Source of the DNA: Balneolaceae bacterium
Lineage (GTDB): Bacteria > Bacteroidota > Rhodothermia > Balneolales > Balneolaceae
Assembly (NCBI GenBank): GCA_007123715.1
Contig: SKKO01000176.1
Location: 1-36,648, forward strand
Reading direction: 5' to 3'
Length of the DNA stretch: 36,648 bases
Shown: positions 1 through 11,683 of the stretch, piece by piece
Layout of the letters: each line of letters opens with the position of its first letter
Numbering within the stretch: position 1 is the stretch's first letter
Program-made: the position numbers and the translations under genes
The notes under the pieces: model-generated
Told to the model about the DNA's origin: nothing
What the model saw: only the letters and a program-made list of their open reading frames with translations
Databases searched by the model: none

Positions 1-137
1 TGGTGATGCCGGGCGATAATGTGAAGATGGTGGTAACACTGATTCAGCCGATTGCCATGGAGACGGGTTTGCGTTTTGCCATTCGTGAAGGCGGACGCAC
101 CGTAGGTGCCGGCGTTGTAAGCAAAATTACTGACTAA
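1..137 (+). CDS. tuf: Elongation factor Tu, C-terminal end (partial)
   Basis: The frame read from base 3 gives the last 44 residues of EF-Tu and ends at a TAA at 135–137. The visible part is the end of beta-barrel domain 3, with the conserved run [20 protein letters not shown]-Tu is the GTPase that carries aminoacyl-tRNA to the ribosome. The 5' part lies outside the window. Its place before tRNA-Trp and secE is the usual bacterial arrangement. Identity is certain from the motif; nothing can be said of the start or of a second tuf copy. Confidence 0.95.
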   Translation, partial: VMPGDNVKMVVTLIQPIAMETGLRFAIREGGRTVGAGVVSKITD

Positions 138-198
138 ACAGTTGTAATTATAAATTTTTGCAAGGCAGTACGTTTCATGTATTGTCTTGCATGTATTT

Positions 199-271
199 AC
201 GGGTGTAGCTCAGTTGGTAGAGCACTGGTCTCCAAAACCAGGTGTCGGGAGTTCGAGTCTCTCCACCCGTG
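199..271 (+). tRNA. trnW: tRNA-Trp (anticodon CCA)
   Basis: A full cloverleaf can be folded. The acceptor stem is ACGGGTG (199–205) with CACCCGT (264–270), the D arm follows at 208, and the anticodon stem CTGGT/ACCAG encloses a loop with CCA at 232–234. The T arm carries GTTCGAGTC, and G271 is the discriminator base. No CCA tail is encoded (the next bases are CAA), so it must be added after transcription. It lies in the short gap between tuf and secE and is probably transcribed with them. Confidence 0.97.
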
Positions 272-294
272 CAATCCGGTAATGAAGAATACTT

Positions 295-477
295 ATGAAA
301 AAAATAAAAAAATTTATTGAAGATGTTCGTAAAGAGATGGCAAAGGTGTCCTGGCCAACTCAGCAGGAACTCATCGATAATACAATAATTGTAATTGTAT
401 TTACCATTATTATTTCCACATTCATATTCGGAGTAGATCAGGTGTATAGCACTATTCTGGAGGCTATCTACAGATGA
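295..477 (+). CDS. secE: Preprotein translocase subunit SecE
   Basis: A 60-residue protein of the short, single-span SecE type. It has a charged amphipathic N-terminal helix (about residues 1–25) containing the family signature KVSWPTQQEL, then one membrane span (about 29–50, IIVIVFTIIISTFIFG). SecE clamps SecY in the Sec channel of the inner membrane. The stop codon overlaps the nusG start by four bases (ATGA at 474–477), which suggests translational coupling. Short length is normal for this family outside Enterobacteria. Confidence 0.95.
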   Translation: MKKIKKFIEDVRKEMAKVSWPTQQELIDNTIIVIVFTIIISTFIFGVDQVYSTILEAIYR

Positions 478-1058
478 TGAGTACTGAAAAAGATAATGGA
501 AATAACGGCTATAATTGGTTTGTTATACGTTGTTTTTCAAGCCACGAGAAAAAGGTAAAAGAATTTCTGGAAAGAGAAATTGAAGAACTTGATCTGAGCC
601 ACAAAATTAAAGAGATCTTGATTCCTACCGAAACGATTGTTGAGATCAGATCGGGAAAAAAAAGAACCAAAGAAAAAAACTTTTTCCCCGGGTACATACT
701 TCTCCTGACCCGGTATGACGAAGAAGTGAATAACCTGGTGCAATCAGCGCCTTCCAGCTTAGGCTTCTTAAAAGCCGGAAGAAGTGATGTTGTCCCAACA
801 CCATTAAAGAAACAAGAAGTTGACCACATACTTGGACGTGTTTATGACAACAAGGAACTGGCTGAAAAAGGCGGAGTCGTTGCAATCCCGTTCAGGGAAG
901 GCGACCTCGTTAAAGTCATTGACGGTCCCTTCAAGGAATTTGATGGTACTGTGCAAGAGGTGCTGCCCGATAAACTTAAACTTCGGGTACTTGTAAGTAT
1001 TTTCGGTAGAAAAACCCCTGTTGAGGTTGATCTGAATCAGGTCGAATCAACTACATAA
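474..1058 (+). CDS. nusG: Transcription termination/antitermination factor NusG
   Basis: A 194-residue protein with the two NusG domains. The NGN domain (about residues 14–120) opens with NWFVIRCFSSHEKKV and includes FFPGYILL. A C-terminal KOW domain (about 138–175) reads FREGDLVKVIDGPFKEFDG. NusG binds the RNA polymerase clamp and links it to Rho or to ribosomal protein S10. The start ATG at 474 overlaps the secE stop; a second ATG at 477 is possible and removes one residue. The coupling to secE and the rplK gene 59 bases on are the standard context. Confidence 0.96.
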   Translation: MMSTEKDNGNNGYNWFVIRCFSSHEKKVKEFLEREIEELDLSHKIKEILIPTETIVEIRSGKKRTKEKNFFPGYILLLTRYDEEVNNLVQSAPSSLGFLKAGRSDVVPTPLKKQEVDHILGRVYDNKELAEKGGVVAIPFREGDLVKVIDGPFKEFDGTVQEVLPDKLKLRVLVSIFGRKTPVEVDLNQVESTT

Positions 1059-1117
1059 GAACTTAAACGTGAGCTATTACGCAGCAAACAGAAGAATGAA
1101 TCGATAATGGATTCTAT

Positions 1118-1549
1118 ATGGCAAAAAAAATAGAACGAGTGCTAAAACTTCAAATCGTTGGCGGCCAGGCAAATCCTGCGCCACCCGTAGGCCCGGCTTT
1201 AGGTCAGGCGGGTATCAACATAATGGAGTTTTGTAAAGCATTTAATGCACGCACCCAAGACAAGATCGGTACTATCATTCCGGTTGAGATAAACGTGTTT
1301 GCCGATAAGTCTTTTAATTTTAAAACAAAGACTCCACCGGCAGCCGTACTGCTCAAACAAGCTGCAAAAATCAAATCAGGGTCAGGAGAACCTAACCGCG
1401 CCAAAGTGGGCAGGGTTACCTGGACTCAATGTAAAGAGATTGCAGAACAGAAAATGGAAGATCTCAACGCCTATGATGTTGAGAGAGCCGCCGAAATGAT
1501 TGCAGGTACTGCCCGAAGCATGGGATTGCGAGTAATCCGAGACAAATAA
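1118..1549 (+). CDS. rplK: 50S ribosomal protein L11
   Basis: A 143-residue protein, the normal family length. The N-terminal domain has the hallmark [22 protein letters not shown] (about residues 22–43), which includes the proline-rich loop facing the GTPase-associated centre. The C-terminal rRNA-binding domain includes the glycine- and serine-bearing loop [14 protein letters not shown]11 binds 23S rRNA at the thiostrepton site and contributes to factor-dependent GTP hydrolysis. It is followed 12 bases later by rplA. Confidence 0.97.
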   Translation: MAKKIERVLKLQIVGGQANPAPPVGPALGQAGINIMEFCKAFNARTQDKIGTIIPVEINVFADKSFNFKTKTPPAAVLLKQAAKIKSGSGEPNRAKVGRVTWTQCKEIAEQKMEDLNAYDVERAAEMIAGTARSMGLRVIRDK

Positions 1550-1561
1550 GAGGATTTATAA

Positions 1562-2260
1562 ATGGCAAAAAAAGGTAAGAAATATCAGAAGGTTGCCGAG
1601 TTGATTGATCGTGAAATGGAATATACCATAGAAGAAGCTTGTGATCTTGTTAAAAAAACAAGTACAGCTTCATTTGATGAGTCCGTTGATCTTGATCTTC
1701 GACTAGGTGTTGACCCTCGCCACGCCGACCAGATGGTTCGTGGAACTGTTTCGCTTCCTCACGGTACAGGTAAATCTGTTCGGGTACTTGCTTTGGTTAA
1801 CGAAGCCAAACAGGATGAAGCGAAAGAGGCCGGAGCCGATCATGTAGGCCTGGATGAATACATTACAAAAATTGAAGAAGGCTGGGCCGATGTAGATATC
1901 ATCATTGCCACACCGGATGTAATGGGTAAAATTGGGCGTTTGGGGAGGCAATTAGGGCCTCGCGGACTAATGCCAAACCCTAAAAGCGGTACGGTAACAA
2001 TGGATGTCGGAGCAGCTGTGAAAGAATTCAAAACCGGTAAGATCGACTTCAGAGTTGATAAAACCGGGATTGTACATACTTCGGTTGGAAAGGCAAGTTT
2101 TGAGGCGAATGCATTGCGGGAAAATATGATTTCTTTTTTGAAGAATATCATCAGGCTCAGGCCGGCATCCGCCAAAGGCATTTACATTAAAAGTGCCTTC
2201 CTGAGTACAACCATGGGTCCGAGCATTCCGATAAGCCGGTCATCAATCACTTCAATTTAG
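1562..2260 (+). CDS. rplA: 50S ribosomal protein L1
   Basis: A 232-residue L1 protein of normal length. Family signatures are [20 protein letters not shown] near residue 41, the domain II region with [20 protein letters not shown], and NPKSGTVT after it. L1 forms the mobile L1 stalk that moves deacylated tRNA from the E site, and in many bacteria it represses its own operon by binding the mRNA. An AAGAGG purine run lies just upstream of the ATG. The ending [10 protein letters not shown] matches the expected C-terminus, so the gene looks intact. Confidence 0.97.
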   Translation: MAKKGKKYQKVAELIDREMEYTIEEACDLVKKTSTASFDESVDLDLRLGVDPRHADQMVRGTVSLPHGTGKSVRVLALVNEAKQDEAKEAGADHVGLDEYITKIEEGWADVDIIIATPDVMGKIGRLGRQLGPRGLMPNPKSGTVTMDVGAAVKEFKTGKIDFRVDKTGIVHTSVGKASFEANALRENMISFLKNIIRLRPASAKGIYIKSAFLSTTMGPSIPISRSSITSI

Positions 2261-2278
2261 AAATTAACAGGTAGAACA

Positions 2279-2803
2279 ATGCCGACATTATCAGAAAAAA
2301 AGGCACTTGTAGACGAAATTACCGAACAACTTAATAACTCAAATGCCGTTTACGTCACGAACTATTCGAAGATGTCAGTTGCAGATATGGGTGACTTAAG
2401 AGGAAGATTCAGAAAAGGTAATGTGCAATTTAAAGTGTATAAAAATACACTGGTTAAACGTGCAATGGATACAATTGGCGGTTACGAAACACTCTATCCA
2501 CACCTGGAAGATCAGAATGGTTTTGCATTTGTGAATGAAGAGCTTGCCGCTCCTGCCAAAGTGCTGAAGGAATATATTAAGGAAAAAAGCAAACCAAAAT
2601 TTACAGCTGCCTTAATAGACGGAGATTTTTACAGTGAAGACCAATTAGACATACTTGCCTCGATGAAGTCTAAAGATGAGGTAATTGGTGACATTATCGG
2701 TCTGCTGTTATCCCCAATCGCCAATGTTATTGGCGGGCTTCAAGCACAGGGAAGCAATATTGCCGGAGCGATATTAACCATCGCCGAAAAAGGCGAAAAC
2801 TAA
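2279..2803 (+). CDS. rplJ: 50S ribosomal protein L10
   Basis: A 174-residue L10 protein. The N-terminal rRNA-binding domain includes NAVYVTNYSKMSVADMGDLR and the basic helix KVYKNTLVKRAM. The C-terminal helix that carries L7/L12 dimers ends the protein. L10 anchors the ribosomal stalk. Only 18 bases separate it from rplA, so there is little room for the long autoregulatory leader known from Enterobacteria; any L10 control would have to use sequence inside rplA. Confidence 0.96.
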   Translation: MPTLSEKKALVDEITEQLNNSNAVYVTNYSKMSVADMGDLRGRFRKGNVQFKVYKNTLVKRAMDTIGGYETLYPHLEDQNGFAFVNEELAAPAKVLKEYIKEKSKPKFTAALIDGDFYSEDQLDILASMKSKDEVIGDIIGLLLSPIANVIGGLQAQGSNIAGAILTIAEKGEN

Positions 2804-2852
2804 CAATTTTTCAAACTTTTTAAATTAAACCGACGAACGGAGAACAAAAACA

Positions 2853-3230
2853 ATGGCTGACGTTAAAGAACTCGCTGAACAACTTGTAAACTTAACTATT
2901 AAAGAAGCAAACGAACTTGCTAAGGTTCTTGAAGAAGAATATAACATCAAACCAGCAGCTGCTGCAGTAGCTATTGCCGGCCCCGCCGGTGGTGGAGACG
3001 CAGAAGCTGAAGAAGAAAAAGATTCTTTTGATGTAATTCTGAAAGCTGCCGGTGCCAAGAAAATTGCTGTAATCAAAGAAGTACGGGCAATTACAGGCTT
3101 AGGTCTTAAAGAGGCTAAAGAACTTGTTGATGGTGCACCAAATACAGTAAAAGAAGGTGCCACTAAAGCAGAAGCTGAGGAACTCAAAGCTAAACTAGAG
3201 GATGCCGGCGCTGAAATTGAGCTTAAATAA
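2853..3230 (+). CDS. rplL: 50S ribosomal protein L7/L12
   Basis: A 125-residue acidic stalk protein. The N-terminal dimerisation domain (about residues 1–33) is followed by an alanine/glycine-rich hinge (about 38–55, [15 protein letters not shown]). The globular C-terminal domain (about 57–125) contains the factor-binding helices [20 protein letters not shown]. It recruits translational GTPases. A purine-rich AACGGAGAAC lies upstream of the ATG as ribosome-binding site. Confidence 0.97.
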   Translation: MADVKELAEQLVNLTIKEANELAKVLEEEYNIKPAAAAVAIAGPAGGGDAEAEEEKDSFDVILKAAGAKKIAVIKEVRAITGLGLKEAKELVDGAPNTVKEGATKAEAEELKAKLEDAGAEIELK

Positions 3231-3258
3231 GCCCATTTTACAGACCAAATTTTGCCTT

Positions 3259-3287
3259 AGCCGTCTCCCGAATGGGTGCCGGCTTTT
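3259..3287 (+). terminator. Putative attenuator hairpin between rplL and rpoB
   Basis: AGCCG (3259–3263) pairs with CGGCT (3280–3284), and an inner CCC/GGG stem closes a GAAT loop (3267–3276), with a 3-by-3 internal loop between. Four T residues follow at 3284–3287. This resembles a weak intrinsic terminator 29 bases after the rplL stop and about 94 before rpoB. Partial termination between the ribosomal and polymerase genes is known from other bacteria; its activity here is inference. Confidence 0.5.
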
Positions 3288-3380
3288 GGCATCTTATTAA
3301 ACTGTGAGAGATTTCAGATCAATTTCTTTACATCATAAAGAGAACTCACAATTTCTTTTAACCTAAAGGAGAATTTCCTT

Positions 3381-6300
3381 TTGAGTACTACTATGGAGAA
3401 AATTCCGTTTACCGACCGCCTATCATTCGGCAGAATTAAAAATGTAATTGATTACCCGGATTTTTTGGATATCCAGCTTGAGTCATTTAATCATTTTGCT
3501 CAGCTTGATGTAGCTCCAACCGATCGTATTAACCTGGGTTTACAAAGAATATTCAATGAAAATTTCCCGATTCAGGATTCCCGGGAAACACATATCCTTG
3601 AATTTCTATATTATGCAGTTGATACACCAAAATATAATATACGAGAATGCCAGGAACGAGGTTTAACCTATGCAATTCCGTTAAAAGCAAGGCTGAGGCT
3701 GTCTTCAGTTGATGGCGGTGATGAAGCTGCAGAAACTATCGAACAGGAAGTATTTCTCGGCGATTTGCCATGGATGACTGAAAGAGGAACGTTCATTATC
3801 AATGGTGCCGAGAGGGTTATTGTAAGTCAGCTTCACCGTTCCCCTGGTGTTTTCTTCGGGCAATCTGTCCATCCGAATGGAACACAACTTTATTCAGCCC
3901 GCGTAATTCCCTTCAAGGGTTCCTGGATTGAATTTACGAACGATATTCGTGATGTACTCTGGGCATATATCGACCGGAAAAAGAAAATTCCTGCAACCAC
4001 ACTTTTACGTGCACTTGGTTACTCTACTGATTATGATATTCTGACATTGTTTGATTTGTCAGAAGAGATCGCTTTTGGCGGGAAAAAAACGTTTAACGAC
4101 AAACTGGTGGGTAAACGTCTTGCAACCGACATATCAGTAGAAGTGATTGAAGAGGTTGTTGATGATGAAACCGGTGAAGTAAAGGATGCAAAAAACAAAA
4201 AAATGCTCCTTGAAAGAGATCATACAATCACAGAAGATGACTTTGGACTGCTGAAAGAAGCAGATATCAAGAAAGTTCTGGTACAAAAAATTGGCTCTGA
4301 AGAGTCTGAGCGTTCCATTATCATGAATACTCTCCGGAAAGATCCGTCAAAAGATGATGTATCGGCACTCGGTGAAATCTATCAGCAAATCCGTACCGGT
4401 GAAATGCCTGATCCGGAAACTGCACGTCAGGTTCTTGAAAGGTTATTTTTCAGTGATAAAAAGTATGATCTTGGTGAGGTAGGCCGTTACAGGCTCAATA
4501 AACGCCTGAAGCTGGATATAGATGCTGCAATCCAATACCTTACCAAAGAGGATGTAGTTGCGATTGTTAAAGAAGTGATCCGTCTCAAGGAACTGAAGTC
4601 CCAGGTAGATGACATCGATCACCTGAGCAACAGAAGGGTGCGTACCGTAGGTGAACAGCTTGGTCAGCAATTTGCAATTGGACTCGCACGAATGGCACGA
4701 ACTATTCGTGAACGAATGAACTCACGTGATGCCGAGCAGCTAACTCCACAGGATTTGGTAAACGCCAGAACCATTTCGAGTGTAATCAACAGCTTCTTTG
4801 GTACCAATCAGCTTTCCCAGTTCATGGATCAAACAAATCCTGTAGCTGAACTGACTCACAAGAGAAGGATGTCTGCATTAGGCCCGGGTGGTCTTACACG
4901 TGAACGTGCAGGTTTTGAAGTAAGGGACGTTCACTATACCCACTATGGTCGCCTGTGCCCGATTGAAACTCCTGAAGGCCCGAATATCGGTTTGATCACA
5001 TCACTTTGTATCCATGCCAAGGTAAATGATTTCGGGTTTATTGAAACACCTTACAGAAAGGTAAAAGGGGGTGTAGTAACCAATAATGTTGAGTACCTTG
5101 CCGCCGAGCAGGAAGATGAAACAATTATTGCCCAGGCAAACGCTCCATTAACTTCTGATAACAAGTTTGAAAACGAGGCAATTTTCTCCCGTTTCAGAGA
5201 TAGCAATGTGGGCCTTGCAAGGCCTGAGCAGGTTGAGTATATGGACATTTCTGCAAACCAGATAACGTCTCTTGCAGCAGCACTCATTCCGTTTATTGAG
5301 CACGATGATGCCAACAGGGCTTTGATGGGTTCAAACATGCAACGGCAGGCTGTTCCACTTTTACGCCCTGAATCGCCTATTGTTGGAACAGGACTGGAAC
5401 AAAGGGCCGCAAAAGATTCGAGAGCGATCATCATTGCCGATGGCGACGGTGAGGTTGTATATGTAAGCGGTAATGAGATTCGTATCAAATATAACCGTAA
5501 TGAACTCGAGCAGCATTGCTTTTTTGATGATGGGGTAAAAGCTTACCATCTGCAAAAATTTGAAAGAAGCAATCAGGATACAACCATCAATCAACGCCCG
5601 ATTGTTAGTATTGGTGATAAAGTGAAAAAAGGCCAGGCTATTGCAGATGGCTGCTCAACCGACAAAGGTGAACTTGCACTTGGAAGAAATCTGCTCGTAG
5701 CATTTATGCCGTGGAGAGGTTATAACTTTGAAGATGCGATTGTAATCAGTGAACGCATTGTTCAGGATGATGTTTATACTTCGATTCACATTACCGAATT
5801 TGAACAGCAGGTTCGTGACACCAAACGGGGTGAAGAAGAACTTACTCGTGAAATACCAAACGTGAGTGAAGAAGCCACGAGAAATCTCAATGAGAAAGGT
5901 ATTATTCGTGTGGGTGCCAAAGTAAACCATGGCGATATTCTTGTTGGGAAAATCACACCTAAAGGTGAAACCGACCCAACTCCCGAAGAAAAATTGCTAC
6001 GCGCCATATTTGGTGATAAGGCAGGAGATGTGAAGGATGCTTCTTTAAAAACACCTCCTGGAGTATCAGGAGTCGTGATCAATACCAAGCTTTTCAGCCG
6101 TAAACGTGATGAACAAATATCGCGTAAGGAAGAGAAGAAAATGGTTGAGCAGGAAAATGACCGTCACACGCAAAAACTTTCTGAACTGAATTCAAAGTGG
6201 GCGGATAAAATGTACAGTCTGCTCAGGGATAAAACATCACCCGGTGTTTTTAATTACAATGGAGTTGAACTGATTCCAAAAGGCGAGAAATATAAAAAAT

Positions 6301-7208
6301 CTGTCTTTGAAGAGCTTGATCCTGTTAATATTAATGAAAATATCGACTGGGCAACCGATGAAACTCTTGTGAAACACGTGAGATTGCTGTTCAAGAATTA
6401 TCGTGATATGCGAAGAGACATCGATACTGAAGCCAAACGACGCAAGTATCAGATCCAGGTAGGTGATGAACTGCCCCCGGGAATTATCCAAAAAGCTAAA
6501 GTTTATGTTGCCAAGAAACGAAAAATGCAGGTTGGCGATAAAATGGCCGGGCGTCATGGTAATAAAGGTGTGATCGCAAAAGTGGTTCCCGTTGAAGATA
6601 TGCCATTTATGAAAGACGGAACCCCGGTTGATATCGTTCTGAATCCTCTTGGTGTACCTTCAAGGATGAACCTTGGCCAGATTTATGAAACCATTCTCGG
6701 ATGGGCGGGTAAGAAACTCGGAGTGAAATATGCTTCACCGATATTTGATGGTGCTTCCTACGAACAGGTTCAGGAAGAACTCAAAAAAGCCGGTTTGCCG
6801 GTAGACGGACGCGTGTACCTTTACGATGGACGTTCCGGTGAAAAGCTCGATCAGCAAACTACGGTAGGTTTTATGTATATGCTGAAACTGAATCACCTTG
6901 TTGAAGACAAGATGCATTCACGTTCTATCGGGCCATACTCGCTTATCACACAGCAGCCGCTTGGAGGTAAAGCTCAATTTGGTGGCCAGCGACTGGGTGA
7001 AATGGAGGTTTGGGCGCTTTACGCTTATGGCGCAGCAAACATTCTAAAAGAAATGCTCACTGTAAAAAGTGATGATGTAAAAGGACGCTCCAAAGTATAT
7101 GAAGCCATCGTAAAAGGTGAAAACCTGCCCGAAGGTGATATACCGGAATCGTTCAAAGTACTATTACGTGAATTAATGGGTCTCGGTCTCGAAATCCATA
7201 TTGACTAA
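3381..7208 (+). CDS. rpoB: DNA-directed RNA polymerase subunit beta
   Basis: A 1275-residue beta subunit. The rifampicin pocket begins near residue 474 ([14 protein letters not shown], then [13 protein letters not shown]) and keeps the residues typical of sensitive enzymes (D, H and S at the usual hot spots). The conserved [16 protein letters not shown] follows, and the C-terminus contains the clamp-contacting region [22 protein letters not shown]. An acidic insertion at about residues 255–350 (starts [17 protein letters not shown]) fits the Bacteroidota-type lobe insertion. The start is TTG: AAGGAG at 3366–3371 lies 9 bases upstream of it, whereas the next ATG (3393) is 21 bases away. The stop overlaps the open frame upstream of rpoC. 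Confidence 0.97.
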   Translation: MSTTMEKIPFTDRLSFGRIKNVIDYPDFLDIQLESFNHFAQLDVAPTDRINLGLQRIFNENFPIQDSRETHILEFLYYAVDTPKYNIRECQERGLTYAIPLKARLRLSSVDGGDEAAETIEQEVFLGDLPWMTERGTFIINGAERVIVSQLHRSPGVFFGQSVHPNGTQLYSARVIPFKGSWIEFTNDIRDVLWAYIDRKKKIPATTLLRALGYSTDYDILTLFDLSEEIAFGGKKTFNDKLVGKRLATDISVEVIEEVVDDETGEVKDAKNKKMLLERDHTITEDDFGLLKEADIKKVLVQKIGSEESERSIIMNTLRKDPSKDDVSALGEIYQQIRTGEMPDPETARQVLERLFFSDKKYDLGEVGRYRLNKRLKLDIDAAIQYLTKEDVVAIVKEVIRLKELKSQVDDIDHLSNRRVRTVGEQLGQQFAIGLARMARTIRERMNSRDAEQLTPQDLVNARTISSVINSFFGTNQLSQFMDQTNPVAELTHKRRMSALGPGGLTRERAGFEVRDVHYTHYGRLCPIETPEGPNIGLITSLCIHAKVNDFGFIETPYRKVKGGVVTNNVEYLAAEQEDETIIAQANAPLTSDNKFENEAIFSRFRDSNVGLARPEQVEYMDISANQITSLAAALIPFIEHDDANRALMGSNMQRQAVPLLRPESPIVGTGLEQRAAKDSRAIIIADGDGEVVYVSGNEIRIKYNRNELEQHCFFDDGVKAYHLQKFERSNQDTTINQRPIVSIGDKVKKGQAIADGCSTDKGELALGRNLLVAFMPWRGYNFEDAIVISERIVQDDVYTSIHITEFEQQVRDTKRGEEELTREIPNVSEEATRNLNEKGIIRVGAKVNHGDILVGKITPKGETDPTPEEKLLRAIFGDKAGDVKDASLKTPPGVSGVVINTKLFSRKRDEQISRKEEKKMVEQENDRHTQKLSELNSKWADKMYSLLRDKTSPGVFNYNGVELIPKGEKYKKSVFEELDPVNINENIDWATDETLVKHVRLLFKNYRDMRRDIDTEAKRRKYQIQVGDELPPGIIQKAKVYVAKKRKMQVGDKMAGRHGNKGVIAKVVPVEDMPFMKDGTPVDIVLNPLGVPSRMNLGQIYETILGWAGKKLGVKYASPIFDGASYEQVQEELKKAGLPVDGRVYLYDGRSGEKLDQQTTVGFMYMLKLNHLVEDKMHSRSIGPYSLITQQPLGGKAQFGGQRLGEMEVWALYAYGAANILKEMLTVKSDDVKGRSKVYEAIVKGENLPEGDIPESFKVLLRELMGLGLEIHID

Positions 7209-7238
7209 CGTTTGTTCTGTTAAATCAAATATAAAAAA

Positions 7239-7254
7239 CGGAGGTCTTCCTTTG
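7239..7254 (+). promoter_or_regulatory. Ribosome-binding site that fixes the rpoC start at TTG 7252
   Basis: CGGAGGT (7239–7245) is a near-perfect Shine-Dalgarno core, followed after 7 bases by TTG at 7252–7254. The same frame is open from a TTG at 7201, but that start has no such site and would place the GGAGG inside the coding region. The protein from 7252 begins [18 protein letters not shown] (first residue read as Met). Confidence 0.8.
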
Positions 7255-10200
7255 CCGTCTACAAACACATTAACTGTTACAAAAGACTTTTCAAATATCG
7301 GGATATCACTGGCATCTGCCGAAACGATTTTATCCCGTTCGCATGGAGAAGTTCTTACACCTGAAACGATAAATTACAGAACATTCAAACCGGAAATGGA
7401 TGGACTTTTCTGCGAAAAGATCTTCGGGCCGGTTAAAGATTATGAATGTCACTGTGGAAAATACAAGCGTATCCGTTACAAGGGTATAATCTGCGACAGA
7501 TGCGGAGTTGAAGTTACCAGAAAAGCTGTTCGGAGAGAACGTATGGGGCATATTACATTAACGGTGCCTATCGTTCATATCTGGTACTTTAAATCCCTTC
7601 CAAGCAAGATTGCTTATCTGCTGGGTTATTCTTCAAAAAATCTTGAACGTATTGTTTATTACGAGACGTTTGTAGTGATAAATCCCGGTTTAGCCCGTGA
7701 TCTGGGTTACAAGCGTGGCGATCTGATATCTGAAGAAGAGAAATTTGATATCCTCGATCAGCTTCCGGAAGATCATTATGATCTGGATAATGATGATGAG
7801 GATAAATTTGTAGTAATGGATGGGGCTGACGCGATCCAGGCACTCCTTACGAATATGGATCTTGACAGCCTTGCATACACTCTTAGAGATGAGGTGAAAA
7901 ATGAAACCTCACAGATGCGTAAAAAGAAAAAGCTGAAAAGGTTGCAAGTGATTGAATCTTTCAGGGCAGCAAACAAGCATACCGAGAACCACCCCAACTG
8001 GATGGTTCAAAGCGTGATCCCTGTTATTCCGCCGGAACTACGCCCGTTGGTGCCACTTGAAGGCGGCCGTTTTGCCACGTCTGATCTTAATGATCTATAT
8101 CGCCGGGTTATTATTCGAAATAACCGATTAAAAAGACTTATCGATATTAAGGCGCCGGATGTAATTCTCCGAAACGAGAAACGCATGTTGCAGGAAGCGG
8201 TAGATTCGCTGTATGATAATTCCAGAAAATCGAATGCGGTTCGGAATAATAACCGCCCGCTCAAATCACTCAGCGACATGCTGAAAGGAAAGAGCGGCCG
8301 ATTCAGACAAAATCTTCTTGGCAAGCGTGTTGACTACTCAGGCCGTTCTGTGATTGTTGTTGGCCCGGAGCTGAAGATGCATGAATGCGGCCTTCCGAAA
8401 GAAATGGCAATCGAACTTTACAAGCCTTTTGTTATCCGCAGGCTCATCGAGCGCGGATATGTGAAGACAGTGAAAAGTGCCAAGAAAGTAGTTGACCGCC
8501 GGGATCAGGTGGTTTGGGAAGTACTCGAAAATGTAATTGACGGTCATCCCGTTCTTCTGAACCGTGCGCCGACCCTTCACAGGCTTGGTATCCAGGCTTA
8601 CCAGCCGGTACTTATTGAGGAAAAAGCAATCCGTTTACATCCGCTCTCTTGTACGGCATTTAATGCCGATTTTGACGGAGATCAGATGGCGGTTCACCTT
8701 CCGCTGAGCCATGATGCAGTGCTCGAAGCATCTATTCTGATGCTTGGTTCGCATAATATATTAAGCCCGGCGAGCGGTGGCCCGATTGCTGTACCTTCCC
8801 AGGATATGGTTCTTGGTATTTACTACCTCACTAAAATGGGTAACAACAAGAAAGGAGAAGGAAAAACTTTTGCCGATCTGGATGAAGTTGTTATAGCTTT
8901 CGATCAGGGTATTATAGATGTTCACGCCAAGATTAACGTCCGTATTTCGAAAACAGACGATAACGGTGAAACCGGTTACGAAATCATCAAGACAACTACC
9001 GGTCGCGTACTCTTTAACCTCATCGTTCCCGAAGGAATTGAGTTTGTGAACAAAACACTTGGCAAGAAAGAACTGCGGATATTGATTAGTGATATATTCA
9101 ATTTTTCCGGCACTTCAAAAACAGCCGAATTCCTGGATAAGATGAAAACAATGGGATTTGAGCGTGCTACTATTGGCGGGCTTTCTTTCAGCCTTGAGGA
9201 TATCATCATTCCTGATTCAAAACAGGAACTGATTGATAAGGCACAAGCTGAAGTGGGTGAAATTCAGGATCGTTATGAAATGGGTTTTATCACCGATAAT
9301 GAGCGATATAACCAGGTTATTGACAAATGGACAAGTACCACAAACCGGGTTTCTGAAACACTCTTTAACAGTCTTGCCAACGATAAAGACGGATTTAACT
9401 CTATCTTTATGATGGCAGATTCGGGAGCCAGAGGTTCCAAAGAACAGATTCGTCAGCTCGGCGGTATGCGCGGCCTGATGGCCAAACCACAGAAAAGCTC
9501 GATGCAGCAGGGTAATGAAGTAATTGAAAACCCAATTCTTTCAAGTTTCAGGGAAGGCCTTACCGTACTCGAATATTTTATATCAACTCACGGTGCAAGG
9601 AAAGGTCTTGCCGATACTGCATTAAAAACTGCCGATGCCGGTTATCTTACCCGCCGACTTGTGGATGTTTCTCAGGATATCATTATTAATGAGAATGACT
9701 GCGGTACGCTTCGGGGTATCAGAATGCAGGCTCTCAAAGACAATGAAGATATCATCGAAAGCCTGGAAAATCGTGTTATCGGTCGTGTTTCGATGCATGA
9801 GATCATTGACCCAATTACGGATGAACACATTTGTGATGCCAACCAGCTGATTAGTGAAAAAGTTGCGAAAAAGATTGCCGAAACATCAATTGAGGAAGTT
9901 GAGATCCGTTCGGTACTTACCTGTGAAACAGAGCGCGGAGTTTGTGCGAAGTGTTATGGACGTGATATGGCCAGGAACTCCATCGTTGAAGTGGGTGAAG
10001 CGGTAGGTGTTATTGCGGCACAGTCAATTGGTGAGCCGGGCACACAGCTTACATTGCGTACTTTCCACGTAGGTGGAACAGCTTCACGCCTTGAATCTGA
10101 TTCGCAGCACAAAGCCAAATTTGACGGTAAGATTGAGTTTGAGAATGTTCGTGTTGTGGAGTATGATGACGGTGAAGAAATTCACAGCGTGGTACTTAGC

Positions 10201-11550
10201 CGTGCAGGTGAAATGAAGATTGTTGGGGAAGACGGTAAAATTCTGAATTCCTACAATGTGCCTTACGGTGCCGAAATGCTCGTAGAAGAAGGCGATAAAG
10301 TTCCAAAAGGGATGCCGCTGTGTAAATGGGATCCCTATAATGCGCTTATTTTCAGTGAAATTGACGGTGTTGTTGAATATAAAGACATCATTGAGGAAAT
10401 AACCTATACTGCTGATACTGATGCCCAGACAGGCCACCGTGAAAAAGTGATTATCGATACCAGAGATCGCTCACTTGTACCAACACTGGTCATCAAAGGT
10501 GCAGACGACAGGATCCGCGAGAATACCCTTCCTGTGGAAACACACATTGTTGTGGAAGATGGCGTGGCTGTTCAGGCCGGACAGGCTCTTGCAAAGATCC
10601 CCCGTGCGGCTTCCAAATCGAAAGACATTACAGCGGGTCTGCCGCGTGTGACCGAGCTCTTCGAAGCAAGGTCACCAAGTGATCCTGCAACCGTTACTGA
10701 AATTGACGGAATCGTAAAAATGGGCGGCAGGAAACGCGGATCACAGGAAGTGATTGTGGAAAGTAAAGACGGAACGGAAGAGAAGCGTTATCTCATTTCA
10801 CTGGCCAAGCATATTCTGGTACAGGAGAACGATTTTGTGAGGGCGGGGCAGGCACTTTCTGATGGGACCATTCCTGCACAGGAAATCCTGAACATCCTCG
10901 GCCCGTTTGCGGTACAATCTTACCTGGTGAATGAAATTCAGGAAGTTTACCGCCTTCAGGGTGTGAAAATCAACGACAAACACATTGAGGTAATTGTTCG
11001 TACCATGATGCAGAAAGTTGAAGTAACCGACCCGGGTGATACCATGTTCCTTGAAGGCGACAAGGTAGACCGTTTTGAACTCAACAATGTAAATGATGAA
11101 CTGATCGGTAAATTTGTAGTAACAAATCCCGGTGGAAGCGACCTTAAAAGAGGTAAGATTCTAGACAGGCGCCAGGTACGGGAACACAACAATGAATTGA
11201 TCAAGGATGGAAAGGAGGAATTGCATACACGCGAAGCCGAACCTGCTATTTCGAAACCAATTCTGTTGGGTATTACACGTGCATCGCTTTCAACTGAGAG
11301 CTGGTTGTCTGCCGCATCATTCCAGGAAACCACGAAGGTACTTACTCAGGCGTCTATTGAAGCGAAGAAAGACCTTTTACGTGGGCTGAAAGAGAATGTA
11401 ATTGTAGGCCATAAAGTGCCTGCAGGTACCGGACTCAGTAGATACGATGAGCTTATCGTTGGCTCAAAAGCCGATTACGATGAGCAGGATGAGGATATCC
11501 TGAAAGTATTTGAAACACTCGGAGCTGACAGACCCGGTGAGAATGAATAA
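7252..11550 (+). CDS. rpoC: DNA-directed RNA polymerase subunit beta'
   Basis: About 1432 residues from the TTG at 7252, the usual size for this lineage. Zinc site 1 is at Cys66, Cys68, Cys81 and Cys84 ([10 protein letters not shown] … ICDRCGVE). The catalytic magnesium motif NADFDGDQM begins at residue 471. The bridge-helix and trigger-loop region includes [20 protein letters not shown] and the later [19 protein letters not shown]. The second zinc site reads [16 protein letters not shown]. The gene follows rpoB with a 43-base gap from this start and ends before a strong terminator. Nothing suggests damage. Confidence 0.97.
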   Translation: MPSTNTLTVTKDFSNIGISLASAETILSRSHGEVLTPETINYRTFKPEMDGLFCEKIFGPVKDYECHCGKYKRIRYKGIICDRCGVEVTRKAVRRERMGHITLTVPIVHIWYFKSLPSKIAYLLGYSSKNLERIVYYETFVVINPGLARDLGYKRGDLISEEEKFDILDQLPEDHYDLDNDDEDKFVVMDGADAIQALLTNMDLDSLAYTLRDEVKNETSQMRKKKKLKRLQVIESFRAANKHTENHPNWMVQSVIPVIPPELRPLVPLEGGRFATSDLNDLYRRVIIRNNRLKRLIDIKAPDVILRNEKRMLQEAVDSLYDNSRKSNAVRNNNRPLKSLSDMLKGKSGRFRQNLLGKRVDYSGRSVIVVGPELKMHECGLPKEMAIELYKPFVIRRLIERGYVKTVKSAKKVVDRRDQVVWEVLENVIDGHPVLLNRAPTLHRLGIQAYQPVLIEEKAIRLHPLSCTAFNADFDGDQMAVHLPLSHDAVLEASILMLGSHNILSPASGGPIAVPSQDMVLGIYYLTKMGNNKKGEGKTFADLDEVVIAFDQGIIDVHAKINVRISKTDDNGETGYEIIKTTTGRVLFNLIVPEGIEFVNKTLGKKELRILISDIFNFSGTSKTAEFLDKMKTMGFERATIGGLSFSLEDIIIPDSKQELIDKAQAEVGEIQDRYEMGFITDNERYNQVIDKWTSTTNRVSETLFNSLANDKDGFNSIFMMADSGARGSKEQIRQLGGMRGLMAKPQKSSMQQGNEVIENPILSSFREGLTVLEYFISTHGARKGLADTALKTADAGYLTRRLVDVSQDIIINENDCGTLRGIRMQALKDNEDIIESLENRVIGRVSMHEIIDPITDEHICDANQLISEKVAKKIAETSIEEVEIRSVLTCETERGVCAKCYGRDMARNSIVEVGEAVGVIAAQSIGEPGTQLTLRTFHVGGTASRLESDSQHKAKFDGKIEFENVRVVEYDDGEEIHSVVLSRAGEMKIVGEDGKILNSYNVPYGAEMLVEEGDKVPKGMPLCKWDPYNALIFSEIDGVVEYKDIIEEITYTADTDAQTGHREKVIIDTRDRSLVPTLVIKGADDRIRENTLPVETHIVVEDGVAVQAGQALAKIPRAASKSKDITAGLPRVTELFEARSPSDPATVTEIDGIVKMGGRKRGSQEVIVESKDGTEEKRYLISLAKHILVQENDFVRAGQALSDGTIPAQEILNILGPFAVQSYLVNEIQEVYRLQGVKINDKHIEVIVRTMMQKVEVTDPGDTMFLEGDKVDRFELNNVNDELIGKFVVTNPGGSDLKRGKILDRRQVREHNNELIKDGKEELHTREAEPAISKPILLGITRASLSTESWLSAASFQETTKVLTQASIEAKKDLLRGLKENVIVGHKVPAGTGLSRYDELIVGSKADYDEQDEDILKVFETLGADRPGENE

Positions 11551-11554
11551 AAAC

Positions 11555-11587
11555 AAAAAAGCCCTGCAAAGTCAGGGCTTTTTTTTT
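11555..11587 (+). terminator. Rho-independent terminator of the rpoBC operon
   Basis: AGCCCTG and CAGGGCT form a 7-base-pair GC-rich stem around a CAAAGT loop (11560–11579). It is preceded by an A-run that extends the pairing and followed by nine T residues (11579–11587). It begins 4 bases after the rpoC stop. With the minus-strand gene that ends at 11684 it may also act for the opposite strand. Confidence 0.93.
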
Positions 11588-11683
11588 AACAGAAATTTCT
11601 TTTAATAATCCTGTTAAACAACCGGAATACACGGTATTCTGCTATGTGAATCGTTTCAGAAGTTCTGACAAACAAAAACCGGT

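Noticed and set aside
2825-3187. 120-codon frame antisense to rplL
   Set aside because: Its serine/alanine-rich product is what the reverse strand of the lysine- and glutamate-rich rplL codons gives; there is no independent start signal.
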